64,000 nt of DNA from Porticoccaceae bacterium (lineage in GTDB: Bacteria; Pseudomonadota; Gammaproteobacteria; Pseudomonadales; Porticoccaceae). A model generated the notes under the pieces. It was given only the letters and a program-made list of their open reading frames with translations. It was not told where the DNA came from and searched no databases. The position numbers and the translations under genes were made by a program. Shown here piece after piece: positions 9,287-18,150 of the stretch (its first letter is position 1; each line of letters starts with the position of its first letter). The DNA lies in NCBI GenBank assembly GCA_029242085.1, contig JAQWUP010000031.1, positions 1 through 64,000 of the forward strand. Direction: 5' to 3'.

Positions 9287-10783
9287 TTACAGCTGACTGC
9301 GCATCTTATCAAATTGCTCAAGCACCTTAGCACTCTGAGTTTGACCGCTCATGCCTGTCACCACAATAATCGCCAGTACAGAGCACAAAAAGCCCGGTAC
9401 CAATGAGAACAGATCGAAGATCCCTGAGCCATAGGCCGAGCTGCCCAGCGCCTCCCAGACAATAACCGTAGTGCCACCGACCAGAATGCCGGCCAGCGCC
9501 CCCGCGGCGTTCATAGAGCGCCAGTAAAGACTGAGCAAAATAGCAGGCCCCAGCGAAGCGCCCAATCCAGCCCATGCATAAGACACCACGTCCAGAACCT
9601 TACTGTCTGGTTTCATCGCTAACAGCGTGGCCAAAAGCGCCATAACAATCACGGCGATACGGCCTATCTGCAAACGCTTTTCCGGTGTTAAATCGCTTTT
9701 CACCAGCATCGGATAAAGATCCTCAGCCAGCGTAGCTGAGCAAACCAAAAGCTGAGAATCCACTGTGCTCATAATAGCCGCGAGAATTGCAGCCAGCAGC
9801 ACACCGGCAATCAGTGGATGGAAGATAAGGCTAGTCAGCTCGATAAATACACGCTCGGAGTCCGCCAGAGGATTGGCCAGATAAATCGTGCCACAGAGCC
9901 CCACCAGAATCGCCATCAAATACCCTATAAATGACCAGCTCACACCAATCACAGTTGCAATACCAACCTCATCCGCGGAGCGAATCGCTTTAAAGCGCGC
10001 CAGTACGTGCGGCAGACCAAAATATCCTAGACCCCAGCCAAGCAGACTAATAATCTCTAGACCGCTGAGAGGTACACCCTTGGCACTGGTAAAAATATTG
10101 AGTAGCTCAGGATTTACCTGAGCTACCTGATTAGCAAAACCACTCATACCCCCAGCATTGGAAATCACCAGCACTGGCACAGCGATCAGTGCAGCCAACA
10201 TCAATAACCCCTGAAACACATCGGTCCAGGACACAGCTAAAAAGCCACCAAACAGGGTGTAGAACAGAATTAATACCACACCAGCAAATACCGCCACATT
10301 GTAGTCAAGGCCAAATACTGCATTAAAAAGTTTGCCACCTGCAATTAAGCCGGAGCCAACATAGAACAAGAAAAACAACAGAATCGCCAACCCGGCAATT
10401 ATCTTTAGCCAGGGTTTGCTGTCGTCAAAGCGGCGCTGTAAATAGGTCGGTATGGTAACCGCATCATCAAGCAATACAGAATAGAGGCGCAAGCGCTTGG
10501 CCATCAGCATCCAGTTGGCAGCGACACCTAGAGTCAGGCCAAGAGTAATCCAAAATGCTTCCAAGCCCGCCAAATAGGCGTAACCCGGTAGACCCAGCAA
10601 TACCCAACCACTCATATCAGAGGCTCCGGCACTGATCGCCGAAACAGCGGGCGAAAGATTTCTGCCGCCAAGAAAATAATCTGCGGCATTAGCAGTGCGC
10701 ACATAGGCGTAAAAGCCAATCGCCAGCACAATGGTAACGTAGATCACAAATGCAATTATGGTGGGTAGCGATAGCTCAGACAT
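9287..10783 (-). CDS. putP: Sodium/proline symporter PutP
   Basis: 498 aa, the usual PutP length, with about 13 hydrophobic helices. The SSS-family signature regions are visible: DYFLGGRNLSP, SAISAGASDMSGW (Na+ and proline binding region of TM2) and GWGLGYFGLPHVLARF. It would import proline with Na+ across the inner membrane, for nutrition or osmoprotection. It starts 18 bases after the end of ttcA, so they may share a transcript, though they have no functional link. No putA is in the window. The proline call is by family resemblance; related solutes are possible. Confidence 0.9.
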   Translation of the reverse strand: MSELSLPTIIAFVIYVTIVLAIGFYAYVRTANAADYFLGGRNLSPAVSAISAGASDMSGWVLLGLPGYAYLAGLEAFWITLGLTLGVAANWMLMAKRLRLYSVLLDDAVTIPTYLQRRFDDSKPWLKIIAGLAILLFFLFYVGSGLIAGGKLFNAVFGLDYNVAVFAGVVLILFYTLFGGFLAVSWTDVFQGLLMLAALIAVPVLVISNAGGMSGFANQVAQVNPELLNIFTSAKGVPLSGLEIISLLGWGLGYFGLPHVLARFKAIRSADEVGIATVIGVSWSFIGYLMAILVGLCGTIYLANPLADSERVFIELTSLIFHPLIAGVLLAAILAAIMSTVDSQLLVCSATLAEDLYPMLVKSDLTPEKRLQIGRIAVIVMALLATLLAMKPDSKVLDVVSYAWAGLGASLGPAILLSLYWRSMNAAGALAGILVGGTTVIVWEALGSSAYGSGIFDLFSLVPGFLCSVLAIIVVTGMSGQTQSAKVLEQFDKMRSQL

Positions 10784-10801
10784 GGGCCAGCCTTATTTTT
10801 A

Positions 10802-11659
10802 TTATGAAATATTAATGGCTCGAATATGCGATTCGACCTCGAGGTTATCCGTTTCTGCGGCGGGTTCTCGATCCAACTGTAATCCAGTAAAGTTAAAAAG
10901 TGCAGTATCGGCTAACTGGGACGGCGAGACATTCTTGATCGCGCCAAAAATAGTGTCGATACGACCGGGAAACTGTCGCTCCCACGCCATTAGCATCTCT
11001 TTCACGACATTGCGCTGCAGGCCCTCCTGAGATCCGCAGAGATTGCAGGGAATAATTGGAAATTGCCTGAGCTCGGCCAGAGCAACCAGATCAGCCTCGC
11101 GACAGTATGCCAGGGGCCGAATCAGCATATTTTTCTTATCATCGGACAGCAGCTTGGGTGGCATCGCCTTGAGTTTGCCCTGATAGAACATATTTAAAAA
11201 TAATGTTTCAACAATATCGTCGCGATGATGGCCAAGGGCAACCTTGGTACAGCCAATCTGTTCGGCAAAACCATAGAGTGTGCCGCGGCGCAGCCTCGAG
11301 CAAAGACTGCAGTAGGTCTTGCCATCTGGAATTTTGCTGGTGACAATGCTGTAGGTGTCCTTCTCGAGAATATGGTACTCAATATCCAAGGCATCCAGAT
11401 AAGCTGGCAACACATGCTCGGGAAATCCCGGCTGCTTTTGATCCAGATTGACCGCCACCAACTCAAAATTTACCGGCGCATTCTTTTGCAGATTCATCAA
11501 AATATCGAGCATGGCATAGGAATCTTTGCCACCAGACAGACACACCATCACGCGGTCGCCCTCTTCGATCATATTGTAGTCAGCCACGGCCTTGCCAACA
11601 TTGCGCCGCAGACGCTTCTGTAGTTTGTTGGCTTCGAGCTGATTTTTACGCAGAGGCAT
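10802..11659 (-). CDS. ttcA: tRNA 2-thiocytidine biosynthesis protein TtcA
   Basis: The PP-loop motif SGGKDSY adenylates C32 of tRNA. The CSLCSRL and CNLCGSQ pairs bind the 4Fe-4S cluster used in thiolation. The [15 protein letters not shown] stretch is almost identical to the E. coli protein. I start at the ATG at 11659 ([20 protein letters not shown]), which matches the family N-terminus and gives 285 aa. A longer frame to a TTG at 11719 exists, but its extra residues look unrelated to the family. It precedes putP on the minus strand. Its targets would include tRNA-Arg(ICG), encoded at 32831, as known in E. coli. Confidence 0.94.
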   Translation of the reverse strand: MPLRKNQLEANKLQKRLRRNVGKAVADYNMIEEGDRVMVCLSGGKDSYAMLDILMNLQKNAPVNFELVAVNLDQKQPGFPEHVLPAYLDALDIEYHILEKDTYSIVTSKIPDGKTYCSLCSRLRRGTLYGFAEQIGCTKVALGHHRDDIVETLFLNMFYQGKLKAMPPKLLSDDKKNMLIRPLAYCREADLVALAELRQFPIIPCNLCGSQEGLQRNVVKEMLMAWERQFPGRIDTIFGAIKNVSPSQLADTALFNFTGLQLDREPAAETDNLEVESHIRAINIS

Positions 11660-11754
11660 CGATAGACCCAGTTGAGTTGAAAGCTCGCCATTGTAATTGC
11701 AGAGCAGGGGTTTCACCAAGTGGGTCTGTCGGGTTTAGCTAAATAATTGATCTG

Positions 11755-12600
11755 TTATTGGGGCCAGGCAACTTCCGGTGCGTTAATGCGGGCATCGTAG
11801 GCATAGTTGATATCACCTTTAAACCCAAGCAGGTAGAGCGCCTTATTGTCGTCTGCATAATGGGCAAACAGCTTTATCAGCTTCTTATTGTCGCCAAAGT
11901 CAGCGGAGTACCAGTCAAAAATCCTCGATGCCTCCATACTGCGCCTGTCAAATTCTAAACCCCGAGGATGATTGATAAACTCTCGAGCAGATTTTCTAAG
12001 CAGCTTACTCATGTTGCGCGCTGTATAGGCCTGACTCTGAATATTGGGGCAACCCAGAGTCGCGCAGCTCAAACCAAAAATCACCTTATGATCCTGCCAT
12101 ATGGGCCGTAGTATTCGATTCTCAATGTCGGCAAGGCTAAGTTTTATACCATCTACCTTGATTAGGTGTTTGCGTTTTATCGATGATTTGGCCAGAGACT
12201 TAATCGGATAGGATTGAAGAATTCTTTGAATCGTCAACGCATTGTAGAGGTTCAACCAATAGGCCTTTTGCTCATTACGAGAATAGTCTCGCGGATCTAG
12301 CTTGGCCATGTGTTTAATATAGTTATGAAGCTTTTTCTTATCTGAGCGCTCGACATCGGCGTAGCGAAAGCGGTTGATACCAGAGGGGTGATTTGACACC
12401 ACATAGGTTGTTAAAAATTGATCAAATGCCCGATGATTAATACTGCTGTAATTACTCTCATTACTCTTGTCCCAAACGGGCCAATAGCTGGTTTTAATAT
12501 TGGCCAAAGCTCTGTGGCAGAACGCCATAGATGAAATAACTGACACTAGCAAAATACTGATCTTTAATGAGCGACTGAACCACGTCTTATTAAACCCCAT
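11755..12600 (-). CDS. DUF547 protein, exported
   Basis: The N-terminal signal segment (SLKISILLVSVISSMAF) ends near an Ala-X-Ala site. It is followed by a DUF547 domain with the family marks NEQKAYWLNLYNALT, IFGLSCATLGCPNI and SAREFINHPRGLEF. The function of DUF547 is not established; these proteins are usually periplasmic. I start at the ATG at 12600 because GGAG lies 6 bases upstream, inside the earlier ATGGAG at 12612. The in-frame ATG at 12687 would add a tail without signal-peptide character. It is divergent from bioA and upstream of ttcA on the same strand. Confidence 0.8.
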   Translation of the reverse strand: MGFNKTWFSRSLKISILLVSVISSMAFCHRALANIKTSYWPVWDKSNESNYSSINHRAFDQFLTTYVVSNHPSGINRFRYADVERSDKKKLHNYIKHMAKLDPRDYSRNEQKAYWLNLYNALTIQRILQSYPIKSLAKSSIKRKHLIKVDGIKLSLADIENRILRPIWQDHKVIFGLSCATLGCPNIQSQAYTARNMSKLLRKSAREFINHPRGLEFDRRSMEASRIFDWYSADFGDNKKLIKLFAHYADDNKALYLLGFKGDINYAYDARINAPEVAWPQ

Positions 12601-12717
12601 AGTAAACTCCATTTTTACTCTCTGCGGTGTATTTCTCAGGCGTATTTGGTTACCCTTGCCGCCCAGCCATCTTGATACCACTAGCATTAGAAAGATTCCA
12701 TTGGAGGACCCAATAGT

Positions 12718-14022
12718 TTGAACTCAATCACCCCATCTAGCCCACATGAGTCACAGATCCGCAGTAAAGACCAACAATTTGTCTGGCACCCCTATTCGTC
12801 ATTGACCGCACCTATTCCGGCCTATGAAGTTGTATCCGCCGAGGGCGTAAATCTCCATTTAGCGGATGGCACCGAGTTGATTGACGGAATGGCGTCCTGG
12901 TGGTGTGCGATCCATGGCTACAATCACCCTGTACTCAATGAAGCCGCCAAAAGTCAGATTGATAAAATGAGTCATGTGATGTTTGGTGGCATCACTCATG
13001 CGCCTGCCGTCAACCTCTGCGAAAAGCTGGTGCAGATAACCCCGCCTGGGTTAGATAAGGTATTTCTGTCTGACTCGGGTTCAGTGGCGGTCGAAGTCGC
13101 CATTAAGATGGCATTCCAATACTGGATATCTCAGGGACAGCCGAACAAAAACAAATTACTCAGCCTGCGCAATGGCTACCATGGTGATACCTTTGCCGCG
13201 ATGTCTGCCTGCGATCCGGTCACTGGTATGCACCATATGTTTGAACAGGTAGTGGCCAAGCAATATTTCGCGCCAGCCCCACAGATTGGTGTCGATGAAC
13301 ATTGGGACGAGCAGGATATTGCCGAATTTACCCAGCTGATTTGTGCCAAAAAAGATCAGCTTGCGGCGGTTATTTTGGAGCCTATAGTTCAAGGCGCCGG
13401 TGGAATGCGTTTTTACTCGCCGCATTATCTCAAGTCCGTGCGTGAACTCTGCGATCAAAATAATGTATTGCTAATCGCCGATGAGATCGCCACGGGATTT
13501 GGCCGCAGCGGCAAATTATTTGCCTGTGAATGGGCCCAGATCTCTCCGGATATTATGTGTCTGGGTAAAGCGATTACCGGTGGCTATATGACATTGGCAG
13601 CGACCCTGTGCAGCGAGGAAGTCAGTCGCGGTATCTGTGAAGGTGAAGCGGGTTGTTTTATGCACGGCCCTACTTTTATGGGCAATCCATTGGCTTGCTC
13701 TGTGGCCAACGCCAGTATTGATCTGCTGCTAAATAGTGATTGGCAAGCGAATATTCAACGTATTGAAGCGACGCTTAAGCATGAATTAGCCGCATTTGAC
13801 ACCTTGGATACCGTTGCCGAGACGAGAGTTTTGGGTGCTATTGGCGTGATTCAAATGCATGAGCCAGTAGACCTGGCAGAGATCCAAAAATTATTTGTGG
13901 CAGAGGGGATCTGGGTGCGGCCCTTTGGCAAATTAGTCTATGTTATGCCGCCCTATATCAGCTCAGAGGCAGAGCTCTGCAAACTGATACAGGGAATTTA
14001 TCGCGTACTGTGTAAGCTTTAG
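12718..14022 (+). CDS. bioA: Adenosylmethionine-8-amino-7-oxononanoate aminotransferase BioA
   Basis: 434 aa class III aminotransferase. It converts KAPA to DAPA in biotin synthesis using SAM as amino donor. Visible marks are MASWWCAIHGYNHP (substrate-pocket Trps), LSDSGSVAVEVA, the PLP-ring Asp255 in LLIADEIATGFGR and PLP-Lys284 in CLGKAITGGY. The start is a TTG at 12718 supported by GGAGGA at 12703-12708, 9 bases upstream; no ATG fits. No other bio gene is adjacent. Biotin made with this enzyme is needed by OadA in the same window. No clear BirA operator was seen upstream. Confidence 0.93.
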   Translation: MNSITPSSPHESQIRSKDQQFVWHPYSSLTAPIPAYEVVSAEGVNLHLADGTELIDGMASWWCAIHGYNHPVLNEAAKSQIDKMSHVMFGGITHAPAVNLCEKLVQITPPGLDKVFLSDSGSVAVEVAIKMAFQYWISQGQPNKNKLLSLRNGYHGDTFAAMSACDPVTGMHHMFEQVVAKQYFAPAPQIGVDEHWDEQDIAEFTQLICAKKDQLAAVILEPIVQGAGGMRFYSPHYLKSVRELCDQNNVLLIADEIATGFGRSGKLFACEWAQISPDIMCLGKAITGGYMTLAATLCSEEVSRGICEGEAGCFMHGPTFMGNPLACSVANASIDLLLNSDWQANIQRIEATLKHELAAFDTLDTVAETRVLGAIGVIQMHEPVDLAEIQKLFVAEGIWVRPFGKLVYVMPPYISSEAELCKLIQGIYRVLCKL

Positions 14023-14540
14023 CGGGCGCTGTGCTCAGCTTTTTTTAACTGGGTTATATCGTAGCCAAGTTCGGCAACAAAGGTCTCCAACATCAAGTAT
14101 CTCTCTTCGCTGACCTGCGGCGCCCTCGCCATAATCCACACGTAGTCGCGACTAGTGCGCCCAATCACCGTGTATTGATATTCCTTATCTAAATAGACGA
14201 TGCGGTAATCTGCCTTGATCGGCCACACAAACTGCATACCCCAGATTGCATTGCTGCTATCGCGGATAAACCCGCGCGGCTGGTAAACCTTTTGCTCTCC
14301 GTCCAATGCGCCTGCATTAAAAGTAAAGGTAGTGGCGACGGTGCCATCGGTATCAAGGCGATAGGACTCGACCGGATTGTAGGCATCTTTCTCCAGAAAA
14401 GTTGGAATATTGGCAATCACATACCAATCACCCATAAAGCGCTCAATATCGACCTGCTCTACAGTGGCCATAGGCTTTTGATTACTGCATCCAAGCAGAA
14501 AAGCAACCGCCAACAACAATGTTATTTTTGATAATCTCAT
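14019..14540 (-). CDS. blc: Bacterial lipocalin lipoprotein (Blc type)
   Basis: 173 aa. Signal peptide with lipobox LLGC (Cys18), then the lipocalin opening ERFMGDWYVIANIPTFLEKD containing the GxW motif, and the later RIVYLDKEYQYTVIGRTSRDY and WIMAR strands of the Blc family. These are outer-membrane lipoproteins that bind lipids, induced in some species under envelope stress. It is last in a minus-strand operon after DUF1295 and DUF6134 (15-base gap to DUF6134), which suggests a shared lipid-related job. Its stop overlaps the convergent bioA end by a few bases. Confidence 0.92.
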   Translation of the reverse strand: MRLSKITLLLAVAFLLGCSNQKPMATVEQVDIERFMGDWYVIANIPTFLEKDAYNPVESYRLDTDGTVATTFTFNAGALDGEQKVYQPRGFIRDSSNAIWGMQFVWPIKADYRIVYLDKEYQYTVIGRTSRDYVWIMARAPQVSEERYLMLETFVAELGYDITQLKKAEHSAR

Positions 14541-14555
14541 GTCCGTCTACTCTCT

Positions 14556-15167
14556 TCAGATACGTTGGTATTTAAGCTCTGCACCAGTCTTTAATTTGGT
14601 TTGCAAAGACAGCCAATCGCCCGCTACGTCGTACTGCAAATGAATATCGCCTTTTGGGGCGGCGATAGTGATATGGGTATTACTGTCTCCTGCCGAAACA
14701 TAGCTGCTGATAACAACAGGCAAATATTCTCCAGTTTCTACATTTAATAGTTGGTCGCCCTGCAACAAATTAGGATCCCAATAAGCGAAGCTGCGCACAC
14801 AGCCCTCTATCAACTCGCTACCCTGTATACTTTCTACCGACAGACCTGCAGCCACCCCACTGGCCTGCAGCCTAGTCTTTTTACCCTGACGCTCGGTTTC
14901 GCTACTGGCACCACTCAGACAACCAGATTCCCAGGTCTCAGTCGCCTGATGTTGGTAGGTCACTCTCTTGATTAACAGAACCTTAAAATCTAATGCCATT
15001 GTTGAGGAAACCGACAGCGACTCGCCCCGCTCGACAACCACAAATTGATGACTGCCTACTTCGCGATCGTCGATCAGTACTTTAAAGCTCCAGCTCTTCT
15101 CTAGTCCAGCTTCAGCCCAGAGCAATTGGCTGCAACATACCAGCCCCAGAAAAAATATTCGCTTCAT
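14556..15167 (-). CDS. DUF6134-type exported protein
   Basis: 203 aa with a cleavable signal peptide (FFLGLVCCSQLLWAEA) and an all-beta-looking body (WSFKVLIDDREVGSHQF, then YQHQATETWESGCLSG). I recognise it as the DUF6134 family, whose role is unknown. It overlaps the DUF1295 gene by 4 bases (ATGA), which indicates translational coupling, and is followed by blc 15 bases later. A periplasmic partner of the membrane enzyme or lipocalin is an inference from context. Confidence 0.7.
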   Translation of the reverse strand: MKRIFFLGLVCCSQLLWAEAGLEKSWSFKVLIDDREVGSHQFVVVERGESLSVSSTMALDFKVLLIKRVTYQHQATETWESGCLSGASSETERQGKKTRLQASGVAAGLSVESIQGSELIEGCVRSFAYWDPNLLQGDQLLNVETGEYLPVVISSYVSAGDSNTHITIAAPKGDIHLQYDVAGDWLSLQTKLKTGAELKYQRI

Positions 15168-15967
15168 TGGTTATCACTAACTTTTTCGAGGGGCGGCCAG
15201 GGAAAGAAGCTGCTTGTGCAGTCGCGATAAGCTTGATAATCGGGACGTCGCTCAACAATACCCCGCTCCATCATACTCACACCAGATATCTTCAACAGCA
15301 TTACTGTCATTACCAGTGGTGCTAAAAATAGTATAGGACTGCTCGTTGCGAGAGCCGCGGGAATGGCAAACAGACACCATCCCCACCAGATGCAAAATTC
15401 ACCAAAATAATTCGGGTGACGGCTAAAGCGCCACAGGCCGGTATTCAAGGTTTTATGATCCTTGACCACCCGCTGGTTGAAGCGGTGAAGCTGATTGTCA
15501 GCGATGGTTTCGATAATCATGCCCAGTAACCAAATAGCCACACCTACAGAGTGCAAGACTGTCCAATGGAGACTGGTGTCGACTAAAAACCCGGGCACAA
15601 AACTGAGGCTGATCAGCCAGACTAGAAAAGCTTGAAACATGAAAACAAGATAAAAACTTTTAAGCGCAAAGTTGGGCGAGTACCTCTTGCGTATTGCATT
15701 GAAGCGGCGGTCTTCTGGCTGGTTGCGGCCACGTTTTATCAGAAAGCTCGCCAGCCGCAGAGCCCAGATAGAAACCATACAGATCAGCGCGATATTGACG
15801 GTACTCTGGACACCAGTGCGCGCCACATACACTAAGACTGCAATTAGCAACATTATTGACCAGCTGTAATCGACAATACTCACGTCGTCTTTGTATAGGC
15901 TGACCAGCCACATACTGACGGCCAACAAGAATAGTACTGGCAATGGCTCAAGTATTAGAGGCAACAT
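15164..15967 (-). CDS. DUF1295 membrane protein, steroid 5-alpha-reductase-like
   Basis: About 267 aa with six or more hydrophobic helices. The C-terminal part has the DUF1295/isoprenylcysteine-methyltransferase-like fold marks LWRFSRHPNYFGEFCIWWG and MERGIVERRPDYQAY, where the RHPNY motif contacts the cofactor in relatives. It is probably a membrane reductase or methyltransferase acting on a lipid. I start at the ATG at 15967; a TTG four codons earlier (15979) is the alternative and neither has a strong ribosome site. It is first in the operon with DUF6134 and blc. Confidence 0.8.
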   Translation of the reverse strand: MLPLILEPLPVLFLLAVSMWLVSLYKDDVSIVDYSWSIMLLIAVLVYVARTGVQSTVNIALICMVSIWALRLASFLIKRGRNQPEDRRFNAIRKRYSPNFALKSFYLVFMFQAFLVWLISLSFVPGFLVDTSLHWTVLHSVGVAIWLLGMIIETIADNQLHRFNQRVVKDHKTLNTGLWRFSRHPNYFGEFCIWWGWCLFAIPAALATSSPILFLAPLVMTVMLLKISGVSMMERGIVERRPDYQAYRDCTSSFFPWPPLEKVSDNQ

Positions 15968-16131
15968 CAGACCGACCAAACATTAGGGAATTTTGGAAAA
16001 ATGACTCTCAGGTTCATACCGACCCCACTCTTGTTTCTTATTATTATCTGCTATACGCCCACTGCCATCAAAACGATCATCGGGGAGGTCTATGCCTCTT
16101 GCGCTAGCTGGACCAGAGCACTTTAAAAGCC

Positions 16132-16737
16132 TTAGCGTTTTAAGCGTCTGGCCTGTTCCAAGCTATCACTGGTTTTTTGCCGTGCAACTTTATTTTTTTT
16201 AATCAGCACATAGGTTGACCCTGCCCCACCATGGGGTTTCTGTGCCGTGTGAAAGGCCAACACCTGATCAAACTGGCGCAACCAGTGGTTTACACAGCTC
16301 TTCAGTTTCGCCGGCTGCTCTAGCCCAAGACCCATCCCATGGGTTATCAACCCACAGCGCACACCATGTTTTTGGCAGTCATCGACAAAGCGAAACAAAG
16401 CATGACGCGCCTGCTCGACAGTATGACGATGCAGGTCGAGTCGCGACTGCACCTCGTACTTACCCATACGCAGGTTTTTGTATACGCCATGCTGCACACC
16501 GGGCCTTGCAAACTCCAAAAACTCGTGGGGATCAACCTGCGTAATAGAAGAGATTGGGTCGAGAAAATTGCCCTCACGCAGTTGTTCTTGCTGGGCCGAC
16601 TTGCGCCGTTGCAATACGCCGGGCGTCACCGCCGCAGGTTTGGCAATATGATTGGCACCTTTACCGCGCAGGGGCTCTACATCGTCACCGAATAGCTGGC
16701 CAAACTGTTTGTCTGGATCTTTATCTGTAGATGACAT
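16132..16737 (-). CDS. Smr-domain protein
   Basis: About 201 aa. A charged N-terminal region is followed by a C-terminal Smr domain with LDLHRHT (residues 100-106), THGMG in place of the common HGKG, and PHGGAGSTYVLIK. Smr domains are DNA or RNA endonucleases; the E. coli paralogues are SmrA and SmrB, the latter acting on mRNA at collided ribosomes. I cannot say which this is. The ATG at 16737 has AGGA 6 bases upstream and is preferred to the ATG at 16752. It is divergent from slyD. Confidence 0.88.
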   Translation of the reverse strand: MSSTDKDPDKQFGQLFGDDVEPLRGKGANHIAKPAAVTPGVLQRRKSAQQEQLREGNFLDPISSITQVDPHEFLEFARPGVQHGVYKNLRMGKYEVQSRLDLHRHTVEQARHALFRFVDDCQKHGVRCGLITHGMGLGLEQPAKLKSCVNHWLRQFDQVLAFHTAQKPHGGAGSTYVLIKKNKVARQKTSDSLEQARRLKR

Positions 16738-16827
16738 AACTATTCCTATCATTTCTACTGGGGCTCATTTAACTGCTCGTTGCCCTCTATTTACGCTAAA
16801 ATAGAGGCCCTGAATACGGAGCCCAAG

Positions 16828-17316
16828 ATGCACATATCTGCCAATCATGTTGTCAGCGTCCACTATAACCTTCGCGACGATAATAACGAACTTATTGATA
16901 CAACGTACGCTGATAATAAGCCTCTGGTTTACTTGCACGGTCGACGCCAGATGATCGATGGTTTTGAAGCTGCTGTCGCTAAAGCCGAAGTCGGTAGCAA
17001 GCTTTCATTTATGGTCATGCCCGCCGAAGGTTATGGCCTGCGCAATATGAATAATACCCAGCGCATACCCACCAAATATCTCCAACATGAAGGCAAGCTG
17101 CGGGTAGGGCAAAATATTCATGTCAATACAGATAGCGGCGTTAAACCTGGCTGTATTATTAAAGTCGGCAAATTTAATGTTGATGTCGATATGAATCACC
17201 GGCTGGCGGGTAAAAATCTACATTTCGAAGTAGAGATTGTGGACATCCGCAAAGCGCGAGATGAAGAGATTTCCCATGGCCACGTACATGGCGAAAATGG
17301 TTGTGGGAATGCCTGA
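16828..17316 (+). CDS. slyD: FKBP-type peptidyl-prolyl isomerase SlyD
   Basis: 162 aa. The FKBP core (VHYNLRDDNNELIDTTY, then LVYLHGRRQMIDGFEAA) with the inserted-flap chaperone domain is typical of SlyD. A short C-terminal His/Cys tail (SHGHVHGENGCGNA) could bind nickel, though it is much shorter than in E. coli. It assists proline isomerisation and metal delivery in the cytoplasm. The start is the ATG at 16828, with CGGAG 6 bases upstream; the in-frame ATG at 16780 has no such site. Its end overlaps the start of the TauE-like gene. Confidence 0.92.
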   Translation: MHISANHVVSVHYNLRDDNNELIDTTYADNKPLVYLHGRRQMIDGFEAAVAKAEVGSKLSFMVMPAEGYGLRNMNNTQRIPTKYLQHEGKLRVGQNIHVNTDSGVKPGCIIKVGKFNVDVDMNHRLAGKNLHFEVEIVDIRKARDEEISHGHVHGENGCGNA

Positions 17317-18079
17317 ATTAGCTGGGTATCAATATGCACTAATAGCGATAATCTTTATCTGGAGTGGCTTTGTGCGCTCCGGCCTCGGCTTTGGTGGCGC
17401 ACTGTTCACCCTGCCATTTTTGTTGCTAATTCATAATGATCCACTGATTTTTTTACCTATTATTTCTATCCATCTGCTGTTTTTTGCCGGCTTGACCATC
17501 ATTCAGGCAGAGCGTAAATCTAATGCGTCCAGTGATCATCAGGGAACCGTTAACTGGGCCTTTGTACGCTACTCCCTGCTGATTATGATTATCCCCAAAC
17601 TGGCAGGCGTCATAGGCTTACTGGTACTGCCCACCGAGTTGATGAATATTATTATCTTTTCATTAATTGCCGCTTACTCACTGACCTATATTCTCGGCAA
17701 ACCAATGCAGAGTAATAGCCGCATTTTAGATGTGCTATTTCTGATAGCAGCTGCCTATGTCAGTGGTACCTCTTTAATTGGCGGGCCACTGGTTATTGCC
17801 GTTGCCCTACGCCACGTAAAACCCCACGAATTTCGTAACACCTTATTTATGCTCTGGTGCGTTTTGGTTGCTATTAAACTAATTGCATTTGTTATCGCTG
17901 AGGTTGATATTCAATTGATCGGAGCCCTTTGGCTACTCCCATTTGCAGGCATTGGCCATATGATTGGCCATTATTTTCACCGACGCCTGCTGCAGCGAGG
18001 CAGCCGCAGCTTTTATCAGATATTGGGCTGGATTTTACTTGCAACCAGCTTTGTCGGTCTCGCTCAGGTGCTGGCCTAA
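17309..18079 (+). CDS. TauE/SafE family membrane transporter
   Basis: About 256 aa and strongly hydrophobic throughout. The repeated TauE/SafE element SGFVRSGLGFGGALF, and YVSGTSLIGGPLVIAVAL in the second half, are the family marks. These proteins move sulphite, sulphoacetate or other organic anions across the inner membrane; the substrate here is unknown. The start is uncertain: the ATG at 17309 overlaps slyD by 8 bases, and earlier in-frame ATGs at 17288 and 17297 lie deeper in slyD. Coupling to slyD is likely. Confidence 0.82.
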   Translation: MPELAGYQYALIAIIFIWSGFVRSGLGFGGALFTLPFLLLIHNDPLIFLPIISIHLLFFAGLTIIQAERKSNASSDHQGTVNWAFVRYSLLIMIIPKLAGVIGLLVLPTELMNIIIFSLIAAYSLTYILGKPMQSNSRILDVLFLIAAAYVSGTSLIGGPLVIAVALRHVKPHEFRNTLFMLWCVLVAIKLIAFVIAEVDIQLIGALWLLPFAGIGHMIGHYFHRRLLQRGSRSFYQILGWILLATSFVGLAQVLA

Positions 18080-18150
18080 ACTAATCTGGCAGTGGAACAA
18101 CTATTTGCTAAGATTAAAGCTGAAGCCACAGGGAAATGTGATCAGCGCCG

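Noticed and set aside
12601-12717. BirA operator before bioA
   Set aside because: No TTGTAAACC-type half-sites with the needed spacing were found in the gap.
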